NCBI GenBank assembly: GCA_027487555.1
Contig: JAIYDI010000032.1
Span: 71,249-120,097 of the forward strand
Direction: 5' to 3'
DNA length: 48,849 bases
DNA from: Hyphomicrobiales bacterium
GTDB lineage: Bacteria; Pseudomonadota; Alphaproteobacteria; Rhizobiales; Devosiaceae
A program made the translations under genes and the position numbers. Of this stretch, positions 18,451 through 27,496 are shown one piece after another (within the stretch, counting starts at the first letter, position 1; each line of letters begins with the position of its first letter). The notes beneath the pieces are model-generated. The model made no database searches and was not told the origin of the DNA. It worked only from the letters and a program-made list of their open reading frames with translations.

Positions 18451-18660
18451 ATGTCAGAATCCTTGCAACAAGCCGCTGACGGGAACGGGCTGATGTGTCC
18501 GAACTGTCGCGTGCAATCGGTCATGAGCGACCGATAGGGCATCTAGATCGGCTATTGTCCGCAGTGCCGGGCGGGTGGCTGGACTTGGGTGAGGTTGACA
18601 AGATCATCGAGCGCAGCCTTCCCCCCCTTCGCCCGGCCAGCAGGCCGAGAGGCCACAGCC
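18451..18660 (+). pseudogene. zf-TFIIB-type zinc-ribbon protein, broken
   Basis: An ATG at 18451, after AAGGAGAAAGCG, starts a small protein with CPNC; the frame then hits TAG twice (in MSDR-TAG-GI-TAG) before reading YCPQCR. A +1 shift restores WLDLGEVDKIIERS. Together these rebuild the conserved two-CxxC zinc ribbon plus WLD-GE-DKIIERS of zf-TFIIB proteins, commonly found beside metal or redox genes. Two stops and one frameshift make this a pseudogene. The stretch up to 18813 holds its decayed tail and the CDF promoter region. Confidence 0.75.
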
Positions 18661-18813
18661 ACGGTCCGACGATCGACACGGCCACCGTGGCCCCAACGGT
18701 CGAGGCAATGAGCGATAGGGCGGCTGTGGCAAGCGGCGCAAGTTATTCTTGTCACGACTTTTCGATGACTGAGTTTGTGTTCGACAGACGGCATCCGGCG
18801 AGACTGGAATCAT

Positions 18814-19728
18814 ATGAGCGCAGGGCACAACCTTAAGGCACCGACGACGGGGAGCGCCGGTGCGCGCCACCGCAAGAGCCTGATCTGGGCCTTGGGGCTC
18901 ACCTCTACCTACCTCTTGGTGGAGGTGATCGGCGCTGTAGTGACCGGGAGCCTGGCGCTCTTGGCCGACGCTGCTCACATGCTGACCGACGTCGGGGGGC
19001 TCGCGCTAGCGCTCTTCGCCATATGGTTCGCATCGCGGCCGGCATCGCCAGCAAAGACATACGGCTTCCTCAGGGCAGAGGTGCTGGCCGCGCTGGCCAA
19101 CGCTGTCGTGCTTCTCCTTTTGGCAGCCTACATCCTCTATGAGGCCTATCGGCGGCTCTTCGAGCCTCCGGAGGTGCTGTCCACGCCCATGCTCGTCGTT
19201 GCGATCATCGGCCTGGCCGTAAATCTTGCAAGCATGCGAATGCTGGCGGCCGGCTCGGAAGAGAGTCTCAACCTGCGAGGCGCGTATTTCGAGGTGCTGG
19301 CCGACATGCTGGGCTCGGTCGGCGTCATCATCTCGGCTCTGGTCATCATGTTCACAGGCTGGACGCTTGCCGACCCTATCGTCGGCGCCGCAATCGGTAT
19401 CTTCATCGTCCCGCGAACTTGGGCATTGCTGAGTCAGTCGGTGAACATCCTACTCGAGGGAACCCCGGTCGGCATGGACCTGTCAAAGCTGAATGCCGGC
19501 CTGCGGCGGATTGCAGGAGTTGTCGATGTCCACGACACTCACGTCTGGACAATTACCTCCGGCTACGACGCAATGAGCTGTCATCTCATCGTAGCCGACG
19601 GAGTGGACGAGCAGGAGATACTGGTTGCGGCTCGGGAGCTCCTGCACCAGAGCTTCGGCATCGATCACGTCACCATCCAGATCGAAACGTCGGCGATCAA
19701 TGGAAACGAGAATAGAAGCCAAATCTGA
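18814..19728 (+). CDS. Cation diffusion facilitator, CzcD/ZitB type
   Basis: A 304-residue CDF antiporter with six membrane segments and a cytoplasmic C-terminal domain. The metal site HxxxD is in LLADAAHMLTDVGG and the second in YFEVLADMLGSVGV (with Asp in place of His in the common HxxxD, as in many CzcD-like proteins' other helix). The C-terminal domain has VVDVHDTHVWTITSG. CDF proteins export Zn, Co or Cd from the cytoplasm. The ATG at 18814 begins a compact protein; the ORF extends upstream but without a good site. It overlaps no upstream gene, and the DsbB gene starts ten bases after its end. Confidence 0.91.
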   Translation: MSAGHNLKAPTTGSAGARHRKSLIWALGLTSTYLLVEVIGAVVTGSLALLADAAHMLTDVGGLALALFAIWFASRPASPAKTYGFLRAEVLAALANAVVLLLLAAYILYEAYRRLFEPPEVLSTPMLVVAIIGLAVNLASMRMLAAGSEESLNLRGAYFEVLADMLGSVGVIISALVIMFTGWTLADPIVGAAIGIFIVPRTWALLSQSVNILLEGTPVGMDLSKLNAGLRRIAGVVDVHDTHVWTITSGYDAMSCHLIVADGVDEQEILVAARELLHQSFGIDHVTIQIETSAINGNENRSQI

Positions 19729-19738
19729 GGAGATGATA

Positions 19739-20197
19739 ATGGCTGAGATGGTTGCCTCGACGGATCGAACGCGTATCGATCCCAAGGACGGCCCGACACT
19801 GGCGCTGCTGGCCGCGTGGGTCGTGGCGTTGCTCGCCACACTGGGCGTGCTGTTCATTGGCGAGATAATGGGGCAGCAACCCTGCATCCTCTGCTGGTAT
19901 CAGCGCGCCGCAATGTTCCCGTTGGCGCTGATACTCGGCCTCGCCGCTTGGCGTGGGGACTTGGGGATCTGGCGGTACGCGCTACCGATTGCAGCCGCGG
20001 GGATGGTGACTGCGGCATTTCACGCACTGCTCTACTTCGGGGTGATCCCCGAGGGGATCGAGCCATGCGGGGCTGGACCGTCTTGCATCGACGCCCAGAT
20101 GACAATTTTGGGCCTGCCGATACCGGTGTTATCCTTTGCTGCGTTCCTTGGTATCGCCGATCTCCTTCTCCGTGTTCGCAAGGGCAGTCAGCGATGA
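19739..20197 (+). CDS. dsbB: Disulfide bond formation protein DsbB
   Basis: A 152-residue four-helix membrane oxidase that reoxidises DsbA and passes electrons to quinone. The first periplasmic loop carries CILC in QQPCILCWYQRAAMFPLA; the second carries the paired Cys in EPCGAGPSC. The ATG at 19739 has GAGGAG six bases upstream; earlier in-frame ATGs (19733, 19700) lack that spacing. It overlaps the following DsbA-like gene by ATGA, which supports a dedicated DsbB-DsbA pair. Confidence 0.92.
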   Translation: MAEMVASTDRTRIDPKDGPTLALLAAWVVALLATLGVLFIGEIMGQQPCILCWYQRAAMFPLALILGLAAWRGDLGIWRYALPIAAAGMVTAAFHALLYFGVIPEGIEPCGAGPSCIDAQMTILGLPIPVLSFAAFLGIADLLLRVRKGSQR

Positions 20198-20847
20198 ACA
20201 GGCGTAATTTTGTCTTGGGAGTAACGGCCACCGCATTTGTGGCGTTCGGCCTCGGTGCTGTTGCCTACCGCGAAGCGGTCGCTGCCTCTGCGCGCGAAGC
20301 CGCCGCGAAGGCCAGCGCCGCCCTCTACCGTGAGCACGCCCCTGTTATTGGACCGACCGACGCCAAGGTTACGATCACAGAGTTCTTCGATCCCTCATGC
20401 GAGGCCTGCCGGGCGTTCTATCCGATTGTGAAACAGATCATGGGAATGCACGAAGGCAAGGTACGCCTGGTCCTGCGTTACGCCGCACTGCACGAAGGCT
20501 CCGATGAGGTGATACGCATCATTGAGGCGGCGCGTCTCCAGGACAAGTTCACTCCGGTACTTGAGGCCTTGCTGGACCAGCAGCCTGAGTGGGCGGTGCA
20601 TAGCGCTCCAGATCTGGAAAAGGCCTGGTCGATCGCAGGTTCGGCGGGGCTCGATCTTGTCAGAGCGAAGGCCGATAGCCAGTCTGATGGGATCAACGCG
20701 GTTTTAGTCCAAGACGCGGCTGACGTCACAGCAGTAGGCCTCACGCAGACTCCCACATTCTTTGTGAACGGCAAGCCTCTGACTGAGTTTGGCCCGCAAC
20801 AGCTCTACGACCTCGTTACCAGCGAGGTCACGGCGGCGGCTCAATGA
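20194..20847 (+). CDS. DsbA-family oxidoreductase paired with DsbB
   Basis: A 217-residue exported thioredoxin-fold protein. The leader is MNRRNFVLGVTATAFVAFGL; the active site CEAC is in FDPSCEACRAF, and the cis-Pro loop is TQTPTFFVNG. The CEAC dipeptide differs from the CPHC of the other DsbA in the window, so redox properties probably differ. It is coupled to dsbB upstream (ATGA) and to the flavoprotein gene downstream (ATGA at 20844-20847). Likely substrates include the Cys-containing envelope proteins encoded nearby, which is inference. Confidence 0.9.
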   Translation: MNRRNFVLGVTATAFVAFGLGAVAYREAVAASAREAAAKASAALYREHAPVIGPTDAKVTITEFFDPSCEACRAFYPIVKQIMGMHEGKVRLVLRYAALHEGSDEVIRIIEAARLQDKFTPVLEALLDQQPEWAVHSAPDLEKAWSIAGSAGLDLVRAKADSQSDGINAVLVQDAADVTAVGLTQTPTFFVNGKPLTEFGPQQLYDLVTSEVTAAAQ

Positions 20848-21938
20848 CGGACTTCGATGTGTTGGTTATTGGCGGGGGGCAGGCCGGCCTCGCCACAGCC
20901 TATTGGCTCAGACGGTTGGGTCAGAAATTCGTGGTTCTTGAAGCACTCGATCGGCCTGGCGAGCGCTGGCGGAAGCGATACGCCTCTTTGACCCTCTTCA
21001 CGCCTCGCGAATTTAGCAGCCTACCCGGACTGCCGATCCAAGGCATTCCCTCCGGGTACGCCAGTGCGGTGGAGTTTGCCGACTACCTAGAACTGTATGC
21101 CGCCAAATACGAATTGCCAGTCCGTACGAACCAGCCTGTGGTTCGTCTGGCGCGCTCCGAGACTAGCTTTGTCGCCAGTCTCCAATCAGGGGAACAGGTC
21201 TCTGCGTCGACAGTGATCGTCGCAACGGGTGGTTTCCAGTTGCCGGTCATTCCAACTATCGCGACAGAGCTTTCGCCAGGGGTGCAGCAACTGACCGCCG
21301 ACGCCTACCACTCTCCAGCTGATGTAATAAGCCAGAGCGTCCTTGTCGTTGGCGATGGTGCCACGGGTCGGGACATCGCCGCCGATCTGGGCGCCACGCA
21401 CCGGGTCACACTGGCGTGCGGCCGTCAGCGCCGTCTGCTACCCGAGACATTCCTTGGTCTCAGCACCTGGAAATGGCTGAAGGCACTTGGTCTCCTGAAC
21501 GCAGCCGGCAATTCTCCGGTTGGCAGATTCATGCGCAAGGCAGAGCCGTTTCCCAACCGGCAGCGTGAGCTGAGTGACCTCAGGCGCATGGGCATAGACA
21601 TCCGGCCTCGGGCAACTTCCGTAACTGGGTGGCGGGTAGGTTTCGCCGACGGCGGTTCGCTTGAAGCACAAGCCGTGGTCTGGGCTCTTGGCTACCGCGA
21701 TGACACGTCGTGGGTCGACATTCCTGGAGCGGTGGATGCAGAAGGGTCTTTCCTGCATTTCCGCGGCCGCTCCCCTGTCCCGGGGCTCTACTTTGTCGGT
21801 CGCCCCTGGCAGCGCAACCGTGCTTCTGCGCTCATTATGGGGGTGGGTTCCGACGCACGACTGATTGCAGCCGAGGTCGCCGAGCCGTTTGGTCACGATA
21901 CGCGCATCGCACTCGAGCAGACCCTCAGGCCAAGGTAG
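20844..21938 (+). CDS. CzcO/YhiN-like FAD-dependent flavoprotein
   Basis: A 364-residue FAD/NAD(P)-binding oxidoreductase of the group often named CzcO or 'flavoprotein involved in K+ transport'. The FAD dinucleotide-binding motif is VLVIGGGQAGLATAYWL; an internal NAD(P) motif is VLVVGDGATGRDIA; VWALGY is the late ATG-like motif. These proteins resemble flavin monooxygenases, and several are encoded beside metal-resistance genes without a proven reaction. The start overlaps the stop of the DsbA-like gene by ATGA. It ends the rightward operon. Substrate unknown. Confidence 0.87.
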   Translation: MTDFDVLVIGGGQAGLATAYWLRRLGQKFVVLEALDRPGERWRKRYASLTLFTPREFSSLPGLPIQGIPSGYASAVEFADYLELYAAKYELPVRTNQPVVRLARSETSFVASLQSGEQVSASTVIVATGGFQLPVIPTIATELSPGVQQLTADAYHSPADVISQSVLVVGDGATGRDIAADLGATHRVTLACGRQRRLLPETFLGLSTWKWLKALGLLNAAGNSPVGRFMRKAEPFPNRQRELSDLRRMGIDIRPRATSVTGWRVGFADGGSLEAQAVVWALGYRDDTSWVDIPGAVDAEGSFLHFRGRSPVPGLYFVGRPWQRNRASALIMGVGSDARLIAAEVAEPFGHDTRIALEQTLRPR

Positions 21939-22010
21939 CCGGCTGGGTGCCGCAGTTTGGTCAACTGAGCCCGTCTATGAGCTATCCCGCCAATCCCCGA
22001 ACCACCACGG

Positions 22011-23723
22011 CTACTGGCCGCCTTCCAGGGCCGCAATGATGCGTTTGTCATGCCCATAGATATCGTCAAATGACCGCACCGTGCCGTCGCTGTCGGCACG
22101 CACCGTGAAGTAAGTGAGGAATACCGGAACCGTCGTCTCCAGGTTGAACCATTTTTCCTTCGGTCCGAACGCTGCCTCTAGTCGCCGAGCGCTGAGTTGA
22201 GGCTCGTTGGCAAGCAACGCGTCCGCGAACTCCATGGGGCTCTGGACCCGTACGCAGCCATGGCTGAAGGCGCGAAGATCAGCCTCAAATAGTGACTTCT
22301 CCGGTGTGTCGTGCAGATAGACATCATGTTTGTTGGGGAACAGAAACTTCACTTGCCCGAGGGCATTCTGGGAGCCCGGTTTCTGACGCACCTGATACGG
22401 AAAGCCACGAGTGGCGGACCAATCGACGCTCAGCGGGTCGATGACCTTGCCGTCGGATATCAACTCCATCTGCTTCCGCCCGAGATAGCCGGGGTCGCGC
22501 AGTACCTGAGGCCCAATCTCGTTTCGCGCGATCGAAGTGGGGACGTTCCAGTACGGATTGACCACCACATGCCGTATCTGATCGTAAAAGACAGGTGTCT
22601 GGTTCTTGGACGTGCCGACCACAACACGCGTTTCATAGACCGGTTCGCCGGCCTTCTTGATCCACAGCCGGTACTCGGGGATGTTTACCTGCACGTAAAA
22701 GTCGCCAAGGTCGCGCGGGAGCCATCGCCACTTTTCCATATTGGCGAGGATTTGGCCCCGCGTTAGGTCACCGGATCGATTGAGCGCCGAGCGGGTCGCA
22801 CTTCCAACGATCCCATCTGGTGTCAACCGGTACTCGGACTGGAAAACCTTGACCGCTTCGACCAAGGCATCGTCGTAGACCTCCTCACTCTCGGGCGGCG
22901 GCGAAACGCCAAGCCGCTTTCTCAGAGAAGCCACCCGGGGATTGCTGTCGCCGGGCTTGATACTGTCGCCGGCCGGTATCACTTCGGGCGCTTCAGTGGC
23001 GTCAGCAACATTCGCCAGCTGCCGGCGCAGTTCCGCAAACTCGGCAGTCTCCGGCGCAAGTGCCACAAGGGCGTGGCCAGGGCTGTCAGTGCCCGCCAGT
23101 CTCTCGAGCAAGTCGCGAATATCGACGCGCGGACGGTCCATATCCAGATTTTCCGACACCGACCGAGGGGGGATGCGACCCCCGAAGGTGTCCTGAGCGT
23201 AGAGAACGGTCGCCGACGTGATGGCCAGTTCCAATTCAGCCGCCCCTGCAGGGTCCGAAGGGCGCGGATCCAATGCGATCGTATAGCTCGTCGGATCAAG
23301 CCCCCACGATGCGGCATCGGCGAACGTCCTGATGACATCCAACGCCTTCGGTGACAGCGTGTAATCGCTGCCTCCAGCGTATTCAATCCAAAGCGGTTCA
23401 AAACCTTTTGCGCCGTAGAAGTAGTAGCGAGCCTGAGCATCAGACGCCTGGTTGCGCCTATCATTATTGAGCTTCTCCTTGATAGCGCGGGCGATGTCGG
23501 TAAGGGCAGGCGCAATGACGATACGTGACGGCGGCGCCGCGTTCACGACAGACACCTCTTGTGCGCTAGCGCCGAGGGCAGCGAGGTTGCAGGCAACGAG
23601 CGCAAGTAGGCAGGTAGCCAACAAGAAGGCACTTTGCCGGCCTCCATCAAGTGCTCGGATACGCGTGACTAGTGCACGGGGCGACGACTGGCTCCTTGCC
23701 TTAAACAGTGAAGCTCTGATCAT
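22011..23723 (-). CDS. L,D-transpeptidase, YcbB/LdtD type (second copy)
   Basis: A 570-residue exported transpeptidase. After an N-terminal signal (AFLLATCLLALVACNLAALG) come the YcbB-type scaffold domain, a peptidoglycan-binding repeat (AVKVFQSEYRLTPDGIVG) and the YkuD domain with YWNVPTSIA, HDTPEKSLF and SHGCVRV; the nucleophile is Cys490 (codon 22254-22256). This arrangement and length match E. coli LdtD, which makes 3-3 cross-links. It overlaps the upstream M23 peptidase gene by ATGA (23720-23723), so an endopeptidase and a cross-linking enzyme are co-translated. A cell-wall remodelling pair is the natural reading. Confidence 0.92.
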   Translation of the reverse strand: MIRASLFKARSQSSPRALVTRIRALDGGRQSAFLLATCLLALVACNLAALGASAQEVSVVNAAPPSRIVIAPALTDIARAIKEKLNNDRRNQASDAQARYYFYGAKGFEPLWIEYAGGSDYTLSPKALDVIRTFADAASWGLDPTSYTIALDPRPSDPAGAAELELAITSATVLYAQDTFGGRIPPRSVSENLDMDRPRVDIRDLLERLAGTDSPGHALVALAPETAEFAELRRQLANVADATEAPEVIPAGDSIKPGDSNPRVASLRKRLGVSPPPESEEVYDDALVEAVKVFQSEYRLTPDGIVGSATRSALNRSGDLTRGQILANMEKWRWLPRDLGDFYVQVNIPEYRLWIKKAGEPVYETRVVVGTSKNQTPVFYDQIRHVVVNPYWNVPTSIARNEIGPQVLRDPGYLGRKQMELISDGKVIDPLSVDWSATRGFPYQVRQKPGSQNALGQVKFLFPNKHDVYLHDTPEKSLFEADLRAFSHGCVRVQSPMEFADALLANEPQLSARRLEAAFGPKEKWFNLETTVPVFLTYFTVRADSDGTVRSFDDIYGHDKRIIAALEGGQ

Positions 23724-25717
23724 TCCACCAGCACCTCGCTCGGTTCGCGCGTCATCAACTCGCGTATCTGTGTCGCCGTCTGCAAGAACGGAGCCTCTTC
23801 CTGCGCTGCCAACTGTCGATCTCGCGGCAGCTTGACGCTGAGCGCGTCAACAGGCCTGCCATTCACCCGAACTTCGTAGTGAAGATGGTTGCCGGTCGAG
23901 TTGCCGGTGGAGCCAACATAGCCCACGATCTGACCCTGCTTGACCCGCATCCCCGGCTTGAGACCATCGGCGATCCGGCTCATGTGGGCATAACCGGTCT
24001 GGTACCCATTGACGTGGTCGACTTCCACATACCGGCCGTACCCGGATACCCACTGGGCCCGCTTCACCGTGCCGTCGCCCCCGGCATAGACCGGCGTCCC
24101 GTAAGGCGCCGCGAGATCGACCCCGCTGTGTAGTCTGCGAGTCTTAAAAATGGGATGGATGCGGTAGCCGAACCTGCTGGCGAGTCTGCCCCCTCCCTGC
24201 AACGGTCTGCGGGTCAGGAAACGCTTGCCCGTCTCGCCTTCGGGACTGTAGAAATCAACCAGGCCGTCCCCGGTGCGGTAGCGGAACAACTCGCGTGTCG
24301 TACCGGCAACATTGAGCGCCGCATACAATAACTCGGGGGACTCATCCTCCGGCCTTGTCCTCAGAAGGCGGATCGTATCACCAGGCTCCACCTTCTTCGT
24401 GAGATCTACATCGTAGGCGAACATAGCGATGAGCCGTGAGATGGTCCCGTCGTCGATCTCATGCTTCCGCCCAGTCTCCCAGATTGCCCGGTAAAGCGTC
24501 GGCAAGCTGGCGATGTTGATTTCCTCGGTATCTTCCTCAGGGAATTCTATCGCGCCGGGCTCAAGACCGATAACGTAACCTCCGCGATCGGTGAGCGCCG
24601 CCGTGACTGCATGCCGAATCTCACCGCTTTTGGAGTCGGCGAAGTAGATGCTCAGTCGATGCGGCACGAGGCTACCGGACGTACGGGACGGACCCATGAG
24701 AATCCGTAGTTTCGCGTTTCTTGGCAGGGTCATTTCCGGCAGGACATTCTGAAGCGTAGCGGAAACCAGAGCATAGCTCTGGGCGTCGAAGCCGTTCTTG
24801 AGCAGAACTTCATGCAGCGGTCTGCCCTCCCGGATCGTAACAACTCGTTCAGCTCGGCCGCCGCCCTCGTACGCGCTGCTTTTCTTGGGAGCAACGGTGA
24901 CATTTTCGGCAATGCCGCCGGTTTGATCGGGGGACACCTCAAAACCGGCAATGTGGCCGGGCGAAAGGGTGTAGCCCAGCGCAGTATCGCCTCCGCCGAC
25001 CGCAAATGCGTCGTCAAGCGCAGATGCCGCGAGACTTGCGGCGATGGGGTCGGATATCGCTGGCGCGGGAACTAAGCTGCTTGGCAGGGCCGACATGGTG
25101 ACAGCCACTTCGCCCTCCACGGTGGTGCTGTAAATGTCGGTGTTTTGGTTCGAAGCCAATTGCAGCGCAGTGTTGGCAATCGAATCCAGCAGCGCCGCCG
25201 GATCATAGTCGGGAATATCTTCAGACAGCACGGTCCCAACTGTTGCCAGTGTTGCTGCAAGTCGAGTGAACGACTGACTCCGGATCATTGATCGCCCTTC
25301 GACGGTCTCCCTGATCGACGCTTCCACGACCTCTAGATCGGACCGAGTGGCGGCAACAGGGCGAACCCGCGATTGCTTGGTCGCAGAAATCTCGATCAGG
25401 TCGGACTTGTTCCCCGTGGCAACTTCTAGAGCCTCATATGGCGTGGAGAATGTTGCCTGTCCCTGGAACGAGACATAAAGAGCGGAGCCCATCAGGAGCA
25501 CTGACGTCAGCCCGGTCATCACGGTGCCGGCTAGCCAAGCGAAACTGAGCTCCCGGCCCTTGGGGTGATCTCCGTCGGCAGACTGGAGCGTCAGTGGCGG
25601 TTCATCCGTGTACCCGCTGTGCAATGCGGCTCGCCGACCGGTGCGCGCATGACGGCGCCCTGTCGGGTATGTGATGTACGGAACCGCCTTGGCGGCATCA
25701 ATGCTGAGAAAACCCAT
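23720..25717 (-). CDS. M23-family metallopeptidase, large MepM-like
   Basis: A 665-residue membrane-anchored endopeptidase. One membrane segment (AWLAGTVMTGLTSVLLMGSALYV, written here in parts: AWLAGTVMTG and LTSVLLMGSALYV) near residues 65-90 precedes a long periplasmic region with an OapA/LysM-like segment (REGRPLHEVLLKNGFD) and a C-terminal M23 domain with RFGYRIHPI, LHSGVDLAAPYGTP, GYAHMS and NHLHYEVR, so all zinc ligands are present. It resembles MepM, which opens D,D cross-links for wall growth. The ATG at 25717 is used; an in-frame ATG at 25768 is possible. It overlaps the following L,D-transpeptidase gene by ATGA. Confidence 0.88.
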   Translation of the reverse strand: MGFLSIDAAKAVPYITYPTGRRHARTGRRAALHSGYTDEPPLTLQSADGDHPKGRELSFAWLAGTVMTGLTSVLLMGSALYVSFQGQATFSTPYEALEVATGNKSDLIEISATKQSRVRPVAATRSDLEVVEASIRETVEGRSMIRSQSFTRLAATLATVGTVLSEDIPDYDPAALLDSIANTALQLASNQNTDIYSTTVEGEVAVTMSALPSSLVPAPAISDPIAASLAASALDDAFAVGGGDTALGYTLSPGHIAGFEVSPDQTGGIAENVTVAPKKSSAYEGGGRAERVVTIREGRPLHEVLLKNGFDAQSYALVSATLQNVLPEMTLPRNAKLRILMGPSRTSGSLVPHRLSIYFADSKSGEIRHAVTAALTDRGGYVIGLEPGAIEFPEEDTEEINIASLPTLYRAIWETGRKHEIDDGTISRLIAMFAYDVDLTKKVEPGDTIRLLRTRPEDESPELLYAALNVAGTTRELFRYRTGDGLVDFYSPEGETGKRFLTRRPLQGGGRLASRFGYRIHPIFKTRRLHSGVDLAAPYGTPVYAGGDGTVKRAQWVSGYGRYVEVDHVNGYQTGYAHMSRIADGLKPGMRVKQGQIVGYVGSTGNSTGNHLHYEVRVNGRPVDALSVKLPRDRQLAAQEEAPFLQTATQIRELMTREPSEVLVE

Positions 25718-25858
25718 TCGAGGCCTGACGCGGTACCTCGCCCGCCATAAGGCGTTAAGCGAGCACATGGTAAACAGCAGACTCGACGGGCTTGTCGCCC
25801 TGTGCGGTCGCCACGTGTCTTTGGCGCACCTCCCGTGATCAGAGGCAGCCGAGATTTG

Positions 25859-26194
25859 TCAGGTGATGGGGGGAGTTAGTGGTGGTTTACTGCTCATTCC
25901 GGCGGGCAAAAGCCCGGCGGGAAAGTTGCGGGCTTGTCCAGAAGAGGGCTGACTTTCTGAGAACCAACCAGTGTCCATGTCGATGGCTGTCAAGCAGAAC
26001 TGCACGCAAGAGCGGAGACGGTGCATGCCGCATTCTGGGCAACGCGTATCCGCCCGCGGCCCGGGCGCATGGGTGTCGACAGTCGTCGCGACAACCAAAT
26101 CGTTATGATTGGTCGCAGCAATTGAGGCCGAGCCAATGCACAGCGTCATTAGAACAGCGATGAGGACACGCAGAAAGCTTCTCATGGACACCAT
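25859..26194 (-). CDS. Small secreted cysteine-rich protein, hypothetical
   Basis: A 111-residue protein with a signal peptide (FLRVLIAVLMTLCIGSASIAA) and a short mature part with clustered Cys and His: TRCPECGMHRLRSCVQFC. I do not recognise a family. The Cys/His spacing could bind metal or be oxidised by the Dsb proteins encoded nearby. The start could be ATG 26194 or 26185. It sits alone between the M23 gene and the YafK-like gene, on the same strand as both. The codon pattern and signal peptide suggest a real gene, but no homology supports it. Confidence 0.5.
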   Translation of the reverse strand: MVSMRSFLRVLIAVLMTLCIGSASIAATNHNDLVVATTVDTHAPGPRADTRCPECGMHRLRSCVQFCLTAIDMDTGWFSESQPSSGQARNFPAGLLPAGMSSKPPLTPPIT

Positions 26195-26271
26195 CAACTT
26201 ATCCGACCATCACGCCGACGCAAGCGTGGTCAGATGTCTCAACCTACACGAAAGTGACAGACACTGTGCTG

Positions 26272-27051
26272 CTAGGTTTGAGCACCCGGCTGGATGGTGG
26301 GGGGACATTGGGCCAATGGATCCACATTGCGCGAGCCATACTCCTTGTTAAAAACGTACCTGCCGCCGCAAACGTCCACCGCTGCCGGGCGCCGTGTACG
26401 CTCGAACTCGTCAAACCCCTCCTTCAGGTTCCGCCAAAATTCGACATGCGGGCTATTGCTCTGTTTGGCGAGATTTTCCTCTGTCATGCGGAACGGATAC
26501 AGCTCTAGCTGGAAGCTTGGGTTTCCTCCGGCAAAGCTCTCACGCGCCAGGGCATAAATCTCGCGGATCTGATCGTCGGTCATCGCGTAACACCCCACTG
26601 ACTTGCAGTCACCGTGGACCATGAGGTTGGTCCCCGTCCGTCCGTATGCGCGATCATACTTGTTCGGGAAACCAGTATTGAAGGACAGATAGTAGCCCGA
26701 TTTCGGGTTCATCATCCCGGGTGTCACGCTGTAGAACCCTTCGGGAGACTGATAGTCGCCTTCCTTGATCTTCGGTCCCAGTTCGCCGGACCATTTGCAA
26801 ATGGGATACCTCTTGAAGAGGCTGTAGTCGCCGCTCGACGTGGGCTTCCAAACTTCCAGTTCCGCAGATTGCTTGAAGATGCGGACCAACATGGGCGCCG
26901 CGGGCGACGTATCGAGCGACGCAAGGGCCCTCACCGTGCTTTGCGAAAGTGGCAACTTATCTTTGGGCAGACCAAGCGATGAGCAGCCCTGCAGCATCAA
27001 GCTCACCACAATGAGCAGGACGGCCGGCCAGCCATGGGTAGCGATGCGCAT
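26272..27051 (-). CDS. YafK/DpaA-type L,D-transpeptidase-like lipoprotein
   Basis: A 259-residue lipoprotein: the leader ends LMLQGCSSLG, a lipobox with Cys23. The YkuD domain is of the YafK type: EGFYSVTPG, NLMVHGDCKSVGCYAMTDDQ with the catalytic Cys in SVGCYAM. In E. coli the homologue DpaA (LdtF, YafK) detaches Braun lipoprotein from peptidoglycan instead of forming cross-links, so this may be an amidase. The ATG at 27051 has GAGG nine bases upstream. It is the third YkuD-domain gene in the window. Confidence 0.88.
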   Translation of the reverse strand: MRIATHGWPAVLLIVVSLMLQGCSSLGLPKDKLPLSQSTVRALASLDTSPAAPMLVRIFKQSAELEVWKPTSSGDYSLFKRYPICKWSGELGPKIKEGDYQSPEGFYSVTPGMMNPKSGYYLSFNTGFPNKYDRAYGRTGTNLMVHGDCKSVGCYAMTDDQIREIYALARESFAGGNPSFQLELYPFRMTEENLAKQSNSPHVEFWRNLKEGFDEFERTRRPAAVDVCGGRYVFNKEYGSRNVDPLAQCPPTIQPGAQT

Positions 27052-27063
27052 CGATTTTTACCT

Positions 27064-27431
27064 CGGCTAACTTTTAGTCAGGCTAGTCGAGTATCGTTAA
27101 GGACCGATTTTGCCGCTGTCCGAAATAGGCCAAAACCGCCGTCGCGATCGGTCGCTGCTGCTGTGTACTATATGCCGACGAGCGCGGGGATTCTCACACG
27201 TGACGTCGGCCGCCAAGCTCGGTCGCTATCCAATTTTCTGCCAAGAACTCAAGTGATGAGTGCGCTCTCTGGTCGAGCTTCAGCAAATCCTCTAGGCGAG
27301 GTACTTTGTTTGCTGCCTATCGCCTGTTTAGTTTCTTTCCAGTTGCTCCAATATTGGAATTTAGCGCTGGACTTATTGCGGATGCCAAGCATGGCTGTGA
27401 CAGGGAGCACTCGTCGGTGAGTTCCTTGTCG
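27064..27431. other. Gene-free stretch before the recombinase trio
   Basis: No gene is supported; the open frames are short and lack ribosome-binding sites. This may be the left boundary of the DUF3489-DUF2924-recombinase unit, because the leftward wall genes end their upstream region here and the structured leader begins at 27432. Confidence 0.4.
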
Positions 27432-27448
27432 CCCGGAGCCACTCCGGG
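27432..27448 (+). repeat. Hairpin 1 of the leader upstream of the DUF3489 gene
   Basis: A perfect inverted repeat, CCCGGAG-CCA-CTCCGGG, with seven-base arms and a three-base loop. It directly abuts the larger hairpin at 27449. Confidence 0.8.
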
Positions 27449-27496
27449 CTTCGGTCAGTGCAAGCCCAGCGATCGTCGCTGGGCTCCTGACCGAAG
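27449..27496 (+). promoter_or_regulatory. Nested hairpin overlapping the ribosome-binding site of the DUF3489 gene
   Basis: The outer arms CTTCGGTCAG (27449-27458) and CTGACCGAAG (27487-27496) are perfectly complementary. Inside, AGCCCAGCGA (27463-27472) and TCGCTGGGCT (27476-27485) form a second perfect ten-base stem around TCG. The outer 3' arm ends in the AAGGAGG (27494-27500) that should be the ribosome-binding site for ATG 27506, so folding would partly hide it. It may control translation, or be a binding or recombination site for the trio's proteins. Confidence 0.65.
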
